A stretch of 64,000 nt of DNA from Tenacibaculum sp. SZ-18 (lineage in GTDB: Bacteria > Bacteroidota > Bacteroidia > Flavobacteriales > Flavobacteriaceae), in assembly GCF_002813915.1 (NCBI RefSeq), contig NZ_CP019335.1, positions 440,888-504,887 of the forward strand, read 5' to 3'. The position numbers were made by a program, and so were the translations under genes. Of the stretch, positions 42,128 through 52,301 are shown piece by piece (the first letter of the stretch is position 1; the number at the start of each line of letters is the position of its first letter). A model generated the notes under the pieces. That model was not told where the DNA came from, made no database searches, and worked only from the letters and a program-made list of their open reading frames with translations.

Positions 42128-44963
42128 ATTGCTTTACTTTCTCTTGAAGCTTATTAAGTAGAACTGGTTCTCCGAACCCTAATTCTTTCATTCTTTTTAA
42201 TTGCGTTTCCGCATCTCCAACAACTAACCAAATCATTTTGTTTGGATCAATATATTGATTCGCTAATTCTTGAATACGAGGAATTGTCATTTCAGAAACA
42301 ATTTTCTCTCTACTTTTTACATAGTCAGAAGATAAGTTATAAGTACTAATGTTTTCTAACATTCTTATTTTAGCATTCATTGTTTCAAAAGCACGAGCAT
42401 TTGATTTGATTAAGAATCCTTTAGTAGTTGCTAAATCTTTCTCGTTATAGTTTTTAGCGTAGTTTTCTAAAATTTGTTTTACTAATCGAGATGCTTCCAG
42501 AGTTACATTACTTCTTACTCCACTAGAAATAGTAAATGCTCCTTTTTCTTTATTTCCAGAGAAACCAGAACGAACTCCGTAAGTATAACCTTTACCTTCT
42601 CTAAGTTGTTGAGTTAACTGAGAAGCGAAACCACCACCACCTAAAATATAATTCATAACAGTAGCTGGATAGTAGTCTTTATCATTAAATGCTAATGCTG
42701 GAGTTCCAAAACGTAATTGAGATTGTTTTGCGTTAGGAACGTCGTAGAAATAAACTGTTGATTTTTCTGGTGGTTCTGGAGTAGGAAAACTTGGAATAGA
42801 AACTTCCTTGGCTTTCCATCCGTCGTTTATTTCTTTTAAAGAAGATACAATACTACTTTGATCAATGTCTCCAACAACATGCATTGTAGTAACAGAAGGA
42901 GAAATATAATTATTATAGTAGTTTTTAATATCATCAATAGTAATTGCTTCTACAGAAGCAATTGTTCCTAAAATATTTTTAGAACGGATATTATCTTTAC
43001 CATATAATAAAGTGTTATACTGATTTGCAGCAATTGACCTAGGACTAGCTTCTTGCTGTCTTAAGTTTGTAATAGCGCGTTTCTTTAATAAATCAAATTC
43101 TGTTTCATCCCATCTTGGCTCTAACAACATTTCTTTTACTAAAGCTAAAGTTTCATCGTAATTTCTGGTTAAAGTAGTTCCTGAAATTCTTATGTTATTT
43201 TTAGTTGCAAAAACAAATACAGAAGCACCTAATTGCGCTATAGCATCTTCTAATTCACTAACTGTTCTATTTTTAGTTCCTTTTTCTAATAAACCAGCCG
43301 TTAAGTTAGCAACACCCAATTTATTCATGTCTTCTAAAAGCTGTCCTCCTTCAATTACAAAGTTGAATTCAACTAAAGGAACTTCACTATTTTGAATACC
43401 AAAGATTTTTATTCCGTTATCTAATTTATCTTGCCAAACATTTGGAGTTTTTATTTCTGGTGATTTACCATATTCAGGTTCAACCGAACGATCAAAAGAT
43501 GAAGGTGTTTTTTCATATTCTGCGGCAATTGATGCATCAAAAGATTCTTCAGCTCCCATTACAATTTTTTCTTCTTCAATTTTTGCTTCTTCTGAATTTG
43601 TTAAAGCTAAAGCTTGATTACCGCGAGGAACAAAACTAGTAGCAATAAAGTTTTTTCCTTTGATATATTTGTTGAAAACGTTCATTACATCTTCAGTTGT
43701 AACTGCTAAGGTTTCATTTAATTCTTTCGTTACATAACCTGGGTCTCCAGTATAGGTATTATATGAAGCTAAACGAGATCCTTTTCCAAGGACACTAGAT
43801 AAGCTACTGTAAAAATCAGTTTCTAATCCTGCTTTAATACGATCTAAATCTTTTTGAGGAATTCCATTTTGTTCAAAGTCATCAAAAGCTTTGTCAATTC
43901 CAGTTTTTACCTCATCAAGTTTGGTATTATTAAATGCTCTGACGATCAATTGAACCTGTCCAGCAATTTCCGATGTAAAATTAAACATTGTTGTTCCAGA
44001 AGTTAGTTTTAAATCATCAACTAAAACTTTATTTAATGGCGCTTTTTTGCCAACAGTTAAATATTCTGTAAGAATGTCAAGAGCATAAGAATCTTTATGA
44101 TATTGTTCAACAGTAGGCCATGTTAAGGTTAATTCAGGCAATCTTGCGAAGTTATCTTCATAAAATAAATGCTTAGTTTCATTCACAATTCCTGGGCGTT
44201 TTTGAACTGGAGTAATTTCTCCTCCTCTAGGAATTTCATCGAAATATTTATGAACCCATTCTTTTGCTTTAGCAACATTAATATCTCCTGTTAAAACTAA
44301 AGTAGCGTTATTTGGAACGTACCATTTTTTAAAGAAATTTTTTACATCATCTAAAGTCGCATTCTGTAAATCTTCTAAAGAACCAATTACTTGCCAATTA
44401 TATGGATGACCTTTTGGATATAAGTTTTTACCGATAACATATTGTCTGTGTCCGTAAGGCCTGTTATCAACACTTTGTCTTTTTTCGTTCTTAACTACTT
44501 GTTTTTCTTTTGCTAAAACTGGCTCGGTAACAGTGTTGATAAACCAACCTAATTTATCAGCTTCTGCCCAAATCATTTTTTCTAATGCATCACTAGGAAC
44601 TGTTTGTAAATAATTAGTTCTATCTCTTGAAGTTGAACCATTTGCTCCAGATCCTCCTATACGTGCACTCATCTTATCAAGACCACCTTTTCCTAAGTTT
44701 TCAGATTCTAGGAACAATAGATGTTCAAACAAGTGAGCAAATCCAGTTCTACCTTCTATTTCTCTGGCAGAACCAACATGAACCATAAGTTCAACAGCTA
44801 CGACAGGGTCAGATTTATCTACATGAAAAATAACATCAAGTCCATTATCTAATGTTATTTTCTCATAATCAATTTTTAAAGCTACTTCTTTTTTGTCTTT
44901 AGAAGTAGAGGTACAGCTCAGTATAAATACTGAAATACATACCAATAGTATATTTTTAGTCAT
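42126..44963 (-). CDS. M16 family zinc metalloprotease lipoprotein (two-domain)
   Basis: A 945-residue protein with lipobox FILSC (Cys17), so envelope-anchored. It contains four M16 modules as two tandem halves. The first half carries the inverted zinc motif HLFEH (residues 77-81) with GFAHLFEHLLFLES, a downstream Glu in EKQVVKNEKRQ, and GSLEDL. The second half (from about 520) has IEGGQLLEDMNKLGVANLTAGLLEKGT, with the zinc motif replaced, as in inactive halves. It probably degrades peptides in the periplasm or at the surface. Confidence 0.93.
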   Translation of the reverse strand: MTKNILLVCISVFILSCTSTSKDKKEVALKIDYEKITLDNGLDVIFHVDKSDPVVAVELMVHVGSAREIEGRTGFAHLFEHLLFLESENLGKGGLDKMSARIGGSGANGSTSRDRTNYLQTVPSDALEKMIWAEADKLGWFINTVTEPVLAKEKQVVKNEKRQSVDNRPYGHRQYVIGKNLYPKGHPYNWQVIGSLEDLQNATLDDVKNFFKKWYVPNNATLVLTGDINVAKAKEWVHKYFDEIPRGGEITPVQKRPGIVNETKHLFYEDNFARLPELTLTWPTVEQYHKDSYALDILTEYLTVGKKAPLNKVLVDDLKLTSGTTMFNFTSEIAGQVQLIVRAFNNTKLDEVKTGIDKAFDDFEQNGIPQKDLDRIKAGLETDFYSSLSSVLGKGSRLASYNTYTGDPGYVTKELNETLAVTTEDVMNVFNKYIKGKNFIATSFVPRGNQALALTNSEEAKIEEEKIVMGAEESFDASIAAEYEKTPSSFDRSVEPEYGKSPEIKTPNVWQDKLDNGIKIFGIQNSEVPLVEFNFVIEGGQLLEDMNKLGVANLTAGLLEKGTKNRTVSELEDAIAQLGASVFVFATKNNIRISGTTLTRNYDETLALVKEMLLEPRWDETEFDLLKKRAITNLRQQEASPRSIAANQYNTLLYGKDNIRSKNILGTIASVEAITIDDIKNYYNNYISPSVTTMHVVGDIDQSSIVSSLKEINDGWKAKEVSIPSFPTPEPPEKSTVYFYDVPNAKQSQLRFGTPALAFNDKDYYPATVMNYILGGGGFASQLTQQLREGKGYTYGVRSGFSGNKEKGAFTISSGVRSNVTLEASRLVKQILENYAKNYNEKDLATTKGFLIKSNARAFETMNAKIRMLENISTYNLSSDYVKSREKIVSEMTIPRIQELANQYIDPNKMIWLVVGDAETQLKRMKELGFGEPVLLNKLQEKVKQ

Positions 44964-44990
44964 TTTGGCTTTTATTTATGGGCTGAAATT

Positions 44991-45026
44991 ACAAAAACTA
45001 GTAAAGAAGCCTTTACTAGTTTTTGT
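44991..45026 (-). terminator. Long perfect hairpin, probable galE terminator
   Basis: Two 16-base arms, acaaaaactagtaaag and its exact complement, with a 4-base loop and a T-rich 3' side on the minus strand. It lies between galE and the M16 protease and probably ends the aminotransferase/galE transcript. Confidence 0.7.
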
Positions 45027-45062
45027 TAAATGTTATTGAAGACAAGCAAGTTGCTTAATATA

Positions 45063-46070
45063 TTATTGTTTTTGTTGCCATTCCCAGGCAGATTTTAAAG
45101 CTGTTTCTATAGATTTTTCTGTTTTCCATTTCAATTCAGTATTAGCCAGAGTAGTATCCGCATAAGCGGCTGTAATATCTCCTTCTCGACGAGGAGCTAT
45201 TTTATAGTTTAATTTTTGATTCGTAGCTTTTTCAAAACCGGTTACAATTTCTAAAACAGAACTTCCTGTGCCTGTACCTACATTGAAAAACTCAAAATTC
45301 TTTTTATTTTCTTTTTGAATTAATCTTTTTAAGGCAGAAATGTGTGCTTTTGCTAAATCTACTACATGAATATAATCACGAATTGCGGTTCCATCAGGCG
45401 TATTATAATCATCTCCAAAAACAGAAAGTTGTTTTCTAATTCCAGCAGCTGTTTGCGTTACATAGGGAATTAAATTTTGAGGAACTCCTATAGGTAGTTC
45501 ACCTATTTTAGTTGAATCATGAGCCCCGATAGGATTGAAATATCTTAATGAAATTGCATTTAAGTTATTCGCTTTACAAGTGTCTCTAATTATTTCTTCA
45601 CCAATTTGTTTCGTGTTTCCATAAGGGGATTCCGCAGGTTTTATAGGAGCATTCTCCGTAATAGGAAGCTCATCTGCTTGACCATATACTGTGCATGAAG
45701 AGCTAAATATGAAATTATCGATGTTACGATCTCGCATTTCTTGTAAAATATAAACAAGACTTCCGATGTTGTTCTCGTAATAATCTAGTGGTTTTTGTAC
45801 ACTTTCTCCCACCGCTTTAAAGGCTGCGAAGTGAATAATTCCATCGATTTTATTAGTTTCAAAAAAATGTTGGACATCCTTTTTAACTCGTAAATCTATT
45901 TGGAAGAATTCAGGTTTTACTCCAGTGATTTCTGTAATATTATCTAAAACTTCAATTTTTGAATTAGATAAATCATCTATTATAACCACTTCATATCCTT
46001 CGTTTTGTAGCTCTACTACAGTGTGTGAACCAATGAAACCTAATCCACCAGTTACTAAAATTTTTTTCAT
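45063..46070 (-). CDS. galE: UDP-glucose 4-epimerase
   Basis: A 335-residue short-chain dehydrogenase-type epimerase. NAD motif VTGGLGFIGSHTVVEL, IIDDLSNS, then HFAAFKAVGESVQKPLDYYENNI, catalytic Ser in SSSCTVYG and the YxxxK motif in SPYGNTKQIGEE, followed by SLRYFNPIGAH, DYIHVVDLAKAHI and FNVGTGTGSSVLE. It interconverts UDP-glucose and UDP-galactose for surface polysaccharides. It is 2 bases from a small membrane protein gene, next to a sugar aminotransferase. Confidence 0.95.
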   Translation of the reverse strand: MKKILVTGGLGFIGSHTVVELQNEGYEVVIIDDLSNSKIEVLDNITEITGVKPEFFQIDLRVKKDVQHFFETNKIDGIIHFAAFKAVGESVQKPLDYYENNIGSLVYILQEMRDRNIDNFIFSSSCTVYGQADELPITENAPIKPAESPYGNTKQIGEEIIRDTCKANNLNAISLRYFNPIGAHDSTKIGELPIGVPQNLIPYVTQTAAGIRKQLSVFGDDYNTPDGTAIRDYIHVVDLAKAHISALKRLIQKENKKNFEFFNVGTGTGSSVLEIVTGFEKATNQKLNYKIAPRREGDITAAYADTTLANTELKWKTEKSIETALKSAWEWQQKQ

Positions 46071-46072
46071 AG

Positions 46073-46489
46073 TTAATTGTTGAATTCTGAATCTTTTAAA
46101 TTCAGAGTAGTTTTGGCGTTTACTTTTGTTGGTCTAATTAATATGAGTAATATTAAAACACCGATATTTAAATTAATTAATTCTGGTTTTAAAATTAGAA
46201 TTAAGAATCCTGCTATTTCCAATGGTGCCCATCTTAAAACGAATGAACTTAAATAGGTTGTAAGTTTTTCTGAGGTTGGTTGTTCCTGAGTCACTTTTTC
46301 CAATCTTTTGTTTGATAAATAAATTCCAGTGAAATAAGCAAGAATAGGTATTAGAAAAAACACAAAATTAGAACTATCGATATTAAATTTATCAAGGTTT
46401 TTAAAATCTCCTAGGACATAATTAAAAATACAAAACCCAATAATTTGGGCTAAATGTATGATTTGACCAGTTCTAATTTTTTGATTCAT
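46073..46489 (-). CDS. Small membrane protein of unknown function
   Basis: A 138-residue protein with four hydrophobic segments (about 10-26, 43-59, 85-100, 107-122) and a polar loop in the middle. I recognise no family. It is packed between the DegT aminotransferase (1 base) and galE (2 bases), so it is surely co-transcribed; a role linked to nucleotide-sugar or polysaccharide handling is only an inference from that position. Confidence 0.75.
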   Translation of the reverse strand: MNQKIRTGQIIHLAQIIGFCIFNYVLGDFKNLDKFNIDSSNFVFFLIPILAYFTGIYLSNKRLEKVTQEQPTSEKLTTYLSSFVLRWAPLEIAGFLILILKPELINLNIGVLILLILIRPTKVNAKTTLNLKDSEFNN

Positions 46490-46490
46490 T

Positions 46491-47639
46491 TTAACCTAAG
46501 AAATCATTGATGGTTTTAGTGATGAATGTTAATTGTTCTTCATCTAATTCAGTATGCATTGGTAAAGAAATTACCGTCTGTACTAGTTTATTAGTAACTG
46601 TAAAATCATTTTCATTATAACGTTCATCTTCATAAGCTTTTTGTTTATGTAAAGGAACAGGATAGTAAATTGCATTAGCAATTCCATTATCTAATAAATG
46701 TTTGTGAAGTTCATCTCTCTTACCATTTGTAATTTGTAAGGTATATTGGTGGAAAACATGACAATCACATGTTGCACAAATTTGTCCACAACTCGATGAA
46801 GTTGGTGTAATTATATTTGGATTAGCTGCGAATGCATTATTATAAAATCTAGCAGCATTTCTTCTGGCATTACAATACTCATCTAATAAAGGAAGTTTAG
46901 CCTTTAAAACAGCTGCTTGAATACTATCTAATCTAGAATTTACTCCAACAACATCATGATAATATCTTTTATACATTCCGTGGTTTACAATTCCTCTTAT
47001 GATATGAGCTAAATCATCATCATTAGTAAAGATTGCTCCACCATCACCATAACAACCTAAGTTTTTCGAAGGAAAGAAAGATGTCGTTCCAACATTTCCT
47101 ATTGTACCAGCTTTTTGTTTTGATTCATCTTTGAACGTGTAATTCGCTCCAATTGCCTGAGCGTTATCTTCTATGACGAATAAATTATGCTCATTTGCAA
47201 TTTCTAAGATAGCCTCCATATTAGCCACTTGTCCGAATAAATGTACAGGAACAATAGCTTTGGTTTTTGGTGTAATTGCTTTTTTTAATGCTTCAATGTC
47301 AATGTTAAAAGAGTTTGGTTCAACATCAACTAAAACTGGTGTTAAGTTTAATAGTCCAATTACTTCAACAGTAGCGGCAAAAGTGAAATCTGCGGTTATA
47401 ACTTCATCACCTGGTTTTAAACCAAGCCCCATCATTGCAATTTGTAAAGCATCGGTTCCATTAGCACATGGTATTACATGTTTTACATCTAAATATTTCT
47501 CTAAATCTGCTTGAAATTCTTTTACATAAGGACCATTAATGTAGGCTGAAGAATTTAAAACTTCTTGAATTGATACATCTACAGTTTCCTTAATCTTTTG
47601 ATATTGACCTTGTAAGTCAACCATGTGAATTTTTTTCAT
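46491..47639 (-). CDS. DegT/DnrJ/EryC1/StrS family sugar aminotransferase
   Basis: A 382-residue PLP enzyme. KHVIPCANGTDALQIAMMGLGLKPGDEVI covers the cofactor phosphate region, VIEDNAQAIGA holds the Asp, and SFFPSKNLGCYGDGG holds the Schiff-base Lys. NSRLDSIQAAVLKAKL and HQYTLQI complete the pattern. A Cys-rich loop (SSSCGQICATCDCHVFHQ) is unusual. Members make amino sugars for LPS, capsule or glycoproteins. First gene of a three-gene unit with the membrane protein and galE. Exact sugar unknown. Confidence 0.92.
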   Translation of the reverse strand: MKKIHMVDLQGQYQKIKETVDVSIQEVLNSSAYINGPYVKEFQADLEKYLDVKHVIPCANGTDALQIAMMGLGLKPGDEVITADFTFAATVEVIGLLNLTPVLVDVEPNSFNIDIEALKKAITPKTKAIVPVHLFGQVANMEAILEIANEHNLFVIEDNAQAIGANYTFKDESKQKAGTIGNVGTTSFFPSKNLGCYGDGGAIFTNDDDLAHIIRGIVNHGMYKRYYHDVVGVNSRLDSIQAAVLKAKLPLLDEYCNARRNAARFYNNAFAANPNIITPTSSSCGQICATCDCHVFHQYTLQITNGKRDELHKHLLDNGIANAIYYPVPLHKQKAYEDERYNENDFTVTNKLVQTVISLPMHTELDEEQLTFITKTINDFLG

Positions 47640-47681
47640 CTCCTGCTGTTAGTTTTATCAAAAGTACAAATTTAAAACCTT

Positions 47682-47689
47682 TATATTTG
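47682..47689 (+). promoter_or_regulatory. -7 promoter element of the penicillin acylase-family gene
   Basis: TATATTTG, an exact TAnnTTTG match 17 bases before the ATG. A second one, TAAATTTG, lies on the minus strand at 47667-47674 and faces the DegT gene. Confidence 0.45.
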
Positions 47690-47706
47690 GTAAAACATAT
47701 TTAAGA

Positions 47707-50088
47707 ATGAAACTACTAAAAAAATCCCTCTTTTTTTTAATTGGATTATCTTTTCTATTATTTCTAGCTTATTGGTTTATTGGAAAATCTTTATCTCCAA
47801 ATTATAATGGAGAACTAAAGCTTTCAGGGTTAAACGAGAAAGTTACAGTGTATTATGATGATAATGGAGTTCCTCATATTACTGCAGAAAATAATGAAGA
47901 TGCTTTACGGGCATTTGGATATGTTCATGCGCAAGATCGTTTGTGGCAGATGGAATTGATACGAAGATTGGCTGCAGGAAGGTTAGCTGAGATTTTTGGA
48001 AAAGATCTCGTAGGAGTTGATAAACTTTTTTCTGGTTTAGGAATAGAAGAAGCGGCCGAAAAAAGTATAACTGAATTAAATACTGATTCCGAAGCATTTA
48101 AATTGACTATGGCATATTTGGATGGTGTGAATCAGTTTATAGAAAACGGTCCGACACCTTTGGAATATTATCTAGTAGGAGTGGAGAAAGAGAAGTATTC
48201 AATCAAAGATATATATAATGTGTTTGGTTACATGGCATTTAGTTTTGCTGCTGCTCATAAAACGGATCCTATTTTAACAGAAGTTAAAGAAAAATACGGA
48301 GAAAATCATTTACGAGAACTTATTTCTTCATATTCGAAAAATTTAACAATTAACAGAACCCAAAAAAATAAAGAAATTAAGGCGACCATGGCTTCTGCTA
48401 TGAATAAGATTTATGAAAAATTACCTGTTTCGCCTTTTATTGGAAGTAATTCTTGGGTGTTAGCTCCACAAAAAACTGAAAATGGTAAGGTGATTTTGGC
48501 AAACGACCCTCATATAGGTTTTTCTCAACCTTCTGTTTGGTACCAATCACATATTAAAACTCCGACATACGAAATGTATGGTTTCAATTTAGCATTAACA
48601 CCGTTTCCGTTATTAGGTCATAACCGAGAATATGCCTACGGTTTAACAATGTTGGCCAATGATGATATCGATTTTTATATTGAGGAAAATAATCCGGATA
48701 ATTCATTAGAGTATAAGACTGAAAATGGATTTAGATCTTATGAATTAGTTGATAAAAAGATAAAAGTAAAAGATGATCAAGACATTACCTATCAAATTAA
48801 AGTTAGTAGACATGGACCAATAATGAATGATATTATTGATCACATCAACGATTCTCGTCCAATTGCAATGCAGTGGATTTATACCAAACTTCCGAATAAG
48901 TTGTTGTTAGATGTTTCATACGATTTATCACATGCGAGTTCTTTGGAAAGTTTTAAAGGTGGTGCTGCCAAGGTTCATGCGCCAGGTTTGAATATTATGT
49001 ATGGTGATGCAAGAGGAAATGTAGGATGGTTCTCTTCTGCGAAATTATATCAAGTAAGAGATAGTTTGTTTAGGCAAACATATTTGGATGGTACAACAGG
49101 TAAGGATGAAATTGTCAGTTTTATAAATTTTGATGAAAATCCGAAAGCAATAAATCCTGATTGGAATTATGTTTATTCTGCTAACCAACAAATAGATACA
49201 GTACGCGGTAAACTGTATCCTGGGTATTATCAACCGCAAGATAGAGCGAAAAGAATAGTTGATATATTAGAAAGTAGAGACAAGTTTTCAAAAGAAGATA
49301 TGAAAGCTATGATTTTTGATATCACTTCCTCAACAGCTTCAACCATCATTAAAGATATGTTGGTTGATGTAGATGTAAATAATTTATCACCTTCTGAAAA
49401 AAAAGCTTATGAATTAGTTTCTAAATGGGATGGATCTTATAAAATGAATAGTATTGAAGCAACTATTTATAATCGTTTGTTATTTGAGTTTTATAAAGCA
49501 ACTTACCAAGATGAACTGGGTAAGAGTTTTAATATGTTTATAAATACCCAAACCGCTAAAAAGATTTTGGCAGAACAAGTAAAACGAAAAGAGTCATTTT
49601 GGTGGGATAACTTGAAAACTAAAAATATTGAAAGTCGAAGTGATATTGTAAATGCTGTTTTCAAAAACACAATTTCTTTTCTTCAGAATCAATTGGGAGA
49701 GAACGTTGATAATTGGACTTGGAATAGAGTTTTCTCTGTTGAGCATGAGCATGCAATTGGTAAAGCAGGAGGGATTCTTCGAAAAATTTTCAATGTAGGA
49801 CCTTTTGAAACAGTTGGTGGTAATGAAGTTTTAAATAATCAAATTTTTAATTTAGACAGCACTGGTTATTATAAGGTAAAATCTGGACCGTCAACAAGAA
49901 GAGTTGTTGATTTTTCTGATATAGAAAATAGTGTTGCCGTACTTCCAACAGGTCAATCAGGAAACGTATTTAGTCCGTATTATAAAAATCAGGCGAGTAA
50001 ATATGTAAACGGAGAGTTTGTTAAAATGAAATTGAACCAAGAGGAAATTGAACAATCGAAAAATAAACTGATTTTACTTCCAAAATAA
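47707..50088 (+). CDS. Penicillin acylase family protein (Ntn hydrolase)
   Basis: A 793-residue precursor with an N-terminal membrane or signal segment (LFFLIGLSFLLFLAYWF), the alpha chain (VYYDDNGVPHITAENNEDALRAFGYVHAQDRLWQMEL), a spacer, and the self-cleavage site G246/S247 in FIGSNSWVLAP, where Ser247 becomes the N-terminal nucleophile. The beta chain contains LANDPHIGFSQPSVWYQ and LTMLANDDIDFYIEE. Relatives cleave acyl amides, including acyl-homoserine lactones or cephalosporins; the substrate here is unknown. It is transcribed alone. Confidence 0.93.
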   Translation: MKLLKKSLFFLIGLSFLLFLAYWFIGKSLSPNYNGELKLSGLNEKVTVYYDDNGVPHITAENNEDALRAFGYVHAQDRLWQMELIRRLAAGRLAEIFGKDLVGVDKLFSGLGIEEAAEKSITELNTDSEAFKLTMAYLDGVNQFIENGPTPLEYYLVGVEKEKYSIKDIYNVFGYMAFSFAAAHKTDPILTEVKEKYGENHLRELISSYSKNLTINRTQKNKEIKATMASAMNKIYEKLPVSPFIGSNSWVLAPQKTENGKVILANDPHIGFSQPSVWYQSHIKTPTYEMYGFNLALTPFPLLGHNREYAYGLTMLANDDIDFYIEENNPDNSLEYKTENGFRSYELVDKKIKVKDDQDITYQIKVSRHGPIMNDIIDHINDSRPIAMQWIYTKLPNKLLLDVSYDLSHASSLESFKGGAAKVHAPGLNIMYGDARGNVGWFSSAKLYQVRDSLFRQTYLDGTTGKDEIVSFINFDENPKAINPDWNYVYSANQQIDTVRGKLYPGYYQPQDRAKRIVDILESRDKFSKEDMKAMIFDITSSTASTIIKDMLVDVDVNNLSPSEKKAYELVSKWDGSYKMNSIEATIYNRLLFEFYKATYQDELGKSFNMFINTQTAKKILAEQVKRKESFWWDNLKTKNIESRSDIVNAVFKNTISFLQNQLGENVDNWTWNRVFSVEHEHAIGKAGGILRKIFNVGPFETVGGNEVLNNQIFNLDSTGYYKVKSGPSTRRVVDFSDIENSVAVLPTGQSGNVFSPYYKNQASKYVNGEFVKMKLNQEEIEQSKNKLILLPK

Positions 50089-50090
50089 GT

Positions 50091-50501
50091 TTATCTTTTT
50101 AACAACTCTTTGTAAACACCTGTTCTTAATGTGTAATCATAAGAAGAGATTTGAGCATCAATAGTTCCTATTTGATGCTCAATTTGTTTTGATATTGTAT
50201 CTAAATTTCTATAATATTCCAAGAAGTCTTCTGGAGCTACAGTTATTTCTTTTGACCACTCAAGGATGTCATTGGTTTTTATATAATGCTCTAGATTATA
50301 TAAAATTAAGAACCAATTAACTAGTTTGTTCGTTGATGAAAAATCGTTAAACTCATCCTCAACTAGTATTTTCCAGGAATTATTATTAATAGAAATTTTT
50401 ACATAAAATAAATCAGTACGAATCCAATCAGTCGGTTTAGATATTTTTATTATATGATGGAAAAAATATGAATTTAATTTTTGAATTTCAGCGAAATACA
50501 T
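50091..50501 (-). CDS. Hypothetical protein, 136 residues
   Basis: No recognised family. The protein is mostly helical and soluble, with no signal peptide. Its stop codon is 2 bases from the convergent acylase stop. It is downstream of, and co-directional with, the zinc-related operon, separated by 94 bases, so run-on transcription is possible, but I have no evidence that it belongs to that unit. Confidence 0.6.
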   Translation of the reverse strand: MYFAEIQKLNSYFFHHIIKISKPTDWIRTDLFYVKISINNNSWKILVEDEFNDFSSTNKLVNWFLILYNLEHYIKTNDILEWSKEITVAPEDFLEYYRNLDTISKQIEHQIGTIDAQISSYDYTLRTGVYKELLKR

Positions 50502-50595
50502 ATTTTATGGCTATAGTTTTATCTTGTGAGATTAATGACAGCATATGCTTTTGTTTGATATAATGTATCATTAATAATAATTAAATATAATAGAA

Positions 50596-51819
50596 TTAGT
50601 TCATGGGCATTGTAATTTTTTGAATTGGCCATTGATCTTCGTATCCAAATCTCCATTCTAAAGTTAATAATTCATCTTCAGTTGCTATACAATCATTTAA
50701 ACTTGAAATGATTTGTTTTTTATTTAATTTGCGACCTATAAACACAATTTCAATTTTTCTATCACCAAATTTTTTATCCCAGTTTTCTTCTATTGTTTCT
50801 TTATTTTCAATGTACGCATCGAATCGAATTCTGTTTTTTACAGGCATACTACTCCACCAGATACCGGCATTACTCACTTTGAGAGATCCACCTGCTTGCC
50901 CCCAATGTAATGCCTGATTAGACCTTGAAGCTAGCCAGAATATACCTTTACTTCTAATTATTTCATCAGGAAATTCATGAGCGAATTTTAAAAAACGAAT
51001 TGGATCAAAAGGTTTACGTTCCTTGTAAACAAATGATGATATCCCGTATTCTTCAGTTTCGGGAGTATGTGTTACCTTTTGCATTTCTGCAATCCACCCA
51101 GCACTATGCTGAGCTTCTTCAAAATCAAAAAGCCCAGTGTTTATAATTTTTTCTAGTGAAATTTTGCTGTAGGTTGTCTCAAAAATTCGAGCTGAAGGAT
51201 TTAAATTATGAATGGTTTCTTTAAGATTCTGTAAGTGTTCATCGCTGACAAGATCCGTTTTATTTAAAAGAATAACGTTAGCGAATTCAACCTGATCAAT
51301 TAATAGATCTGCTATGGTTCGCTCATCTCCTTCAATATTCGAAAGTGTTCGATCTTTTAATTTTTCAGGGGTGTCGATATCATCAAAGAAATTAAATGCA
51401 TCGACTATTGTAACCATGGTATCTATGTAGCTAAATTTAGAAAGGTCGATATTACTATCTTCATCTGTGAAGGAGAATGTTTGAGCTACAGGCACAGGTT
51501 CGCTTATTCCTGTACTTTCAATTAATAAGTAATCGAATCTATTTTCACGTGCTAATCTTTCAACTTCAATCATTAAGTCTTCGCGAAGAGTACAACAAAT
51601 ACAACCGTTACTCATTTCTACTAATTTCTCTTCTGTATGTGATAAAGAATTTTCGCTTTTTACTAAGTCAGCATCAACATTTATTTCACCCATATCATTT
51701 ACTATTACAGCAACTTTTAACCCTTTTTTATTGTGTAATATATGATTTAGAAGTGTAGTTTTGCCTGAACCTAAAAATCCACTGAGTACAGTAACTGGTA
51801 GTTTTGTTTTAGTTTTCAT
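50596..51819 (-). CDS. COG0523/CobW family metal-chaperone GTPase (probable zinc)
   Basis: A 407-residue G3E GTPase. P-loop [15 protein letters not shown] (residues 14-21 core), metal motif GCICC (Cys73, Cys75, Cys76), [18 protein letters not shown], guanine motif NKTDLV and a CobW_C domain beginning near [15 protein letters not shown]. It delivers a metal ion to a client enzyme. The adjacent HisI paralogue and DUF1826 protein match the known pattern of zinc-starvation-induced COG0523 genes (Haas and colleagues described such links), so zinc rather than cobalamin is likely. 23 bases after the HisI-like gene. Confidence 0.9.
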   Translation of the reverse strand: MKTKTKLPVTVLSGFLGSGKTTLLNHILHNKKGLKVAVIVNDMGEINVDADLVKSENSLSHTEEKLVEMSNGCICCTLREDLMIEVERLARENRFDYLLIESTGISEPVPVAQTFSFTDEDSNIDLSKFSYIDTMVTIVDAFNFFDDIDTPEKLKDRTLSNIEGDERTIADLLIDQVEFANVILLNKTDLVSDEHLQNLKETIHNLNPSARIFETTYSKISLEKIINTGLFDFEEAQHSAGWIAEMQKVTHTPETEEYGISSFVYKERKPFDPIRFLKFAHEFPDEIIRSKGIFWLASRSNQALHWGQAGGSLKVSNAGIWWSSMPVKNRIRFDAYIENKETIEENWDKKFGDRKIEIVFIGRKLNKKQIISSLNDCIATEDELLTLEWRFGYEDQWPIQKITMPMN

Positions 51820-51842
51820 TTGTAGAGTTTTAATATTGATGT

Positions 51843-52250
51843 TTATTTTTCAATGAATTTCAGATTATTGTTTTCGAGATCTATTTCTCTATAAAAGCAG
51901 GCTTTTCTATGAATTCCTTGTGAATTAAAAGTATGACAAACGCCATTACCAACAAGAGTTACTTGGTAAACTAGGGCATCTTGGTCACAGTCAATTAAAA
52001 TATTATCTATTTTGAGGAAGTCACCAGATGTTTCGCCTTTAGTCCATAATTCATTTCTAGAAGTACTCCAAAATGTTGCTATTTTCGTGCGTAATGTTTT
52101 TTGGAATGCTTCTTTATTGACAGAAGCAAGCATTAAAACTTGACCAGATTTAGTTTCTTGAACAGCAACCGGTAAAAGGCCATTTCGTTTGTCGAATTGT
52201 GGATATAACGACTCACTTTCTTCAAGTTCAAGAGTGAAATTGGATATCAT
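51843..52250 (-). CDS. HisI-like phosphoribosyl-AMP cyclohydrolase paralogue
   Basis: A 135-residue stand-alone HisI domain with no other his gene nearby. It has WSTSRNELWTKGETSGD, then DCDQDALVYQV (Asp87, Cys88, Asp89, Asp91), GVCHTF (Cys105) and ACFYRE (Cys118), so the Cys and Asp metal-site positions known for HisI are kept. The catalytic identity is uncertain. Genomes with zinc-linked COG0523 clusters often have such a second HisI, thought to serve under low zinc. Retained ligands suggest it still binds metal, perhaps supplied by the GTPase encoded next to it. Confidence 0.82.
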   Translation of the reverse strand: MISNFTLELEESESLYPQFDKRNGLLPVAVQETKSGQVLMLASVNKEAFQKTLRTKIATFWSTSRNELWTKGETSGDFLKIDNILIDCDQDALVYQVTLVGNGVCHTFNSQGIHRKACFYREIDLENNNLKFIEK

Positions 52251-52301
52251 ATCAATTATGAGATTAAATGTCTGATTTTATAAATTAAACTTTAATGACT
52301 A

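Noticed and set aside
47173..47514. A 113-codon plus-strand frame inside the sugar aminotransferase
   Set aside because: It is antisense to the conserved PLP-binding core.
50556..50570. TGATA-n5-TATCA palindrome between the COG0523 gene and the hypothetical gene, considered as a Fur box
   Set aside because: Arms are only 5 bases in very AT-rich DNA, and the downstream gene has no link to iron.
51477..51758. A 93-codon plus-strand frame inside the COG0523 gene
   Set aside because: It lies opposite the conserved P-loop and CxCC region of the GTPase and has no recognisable features.
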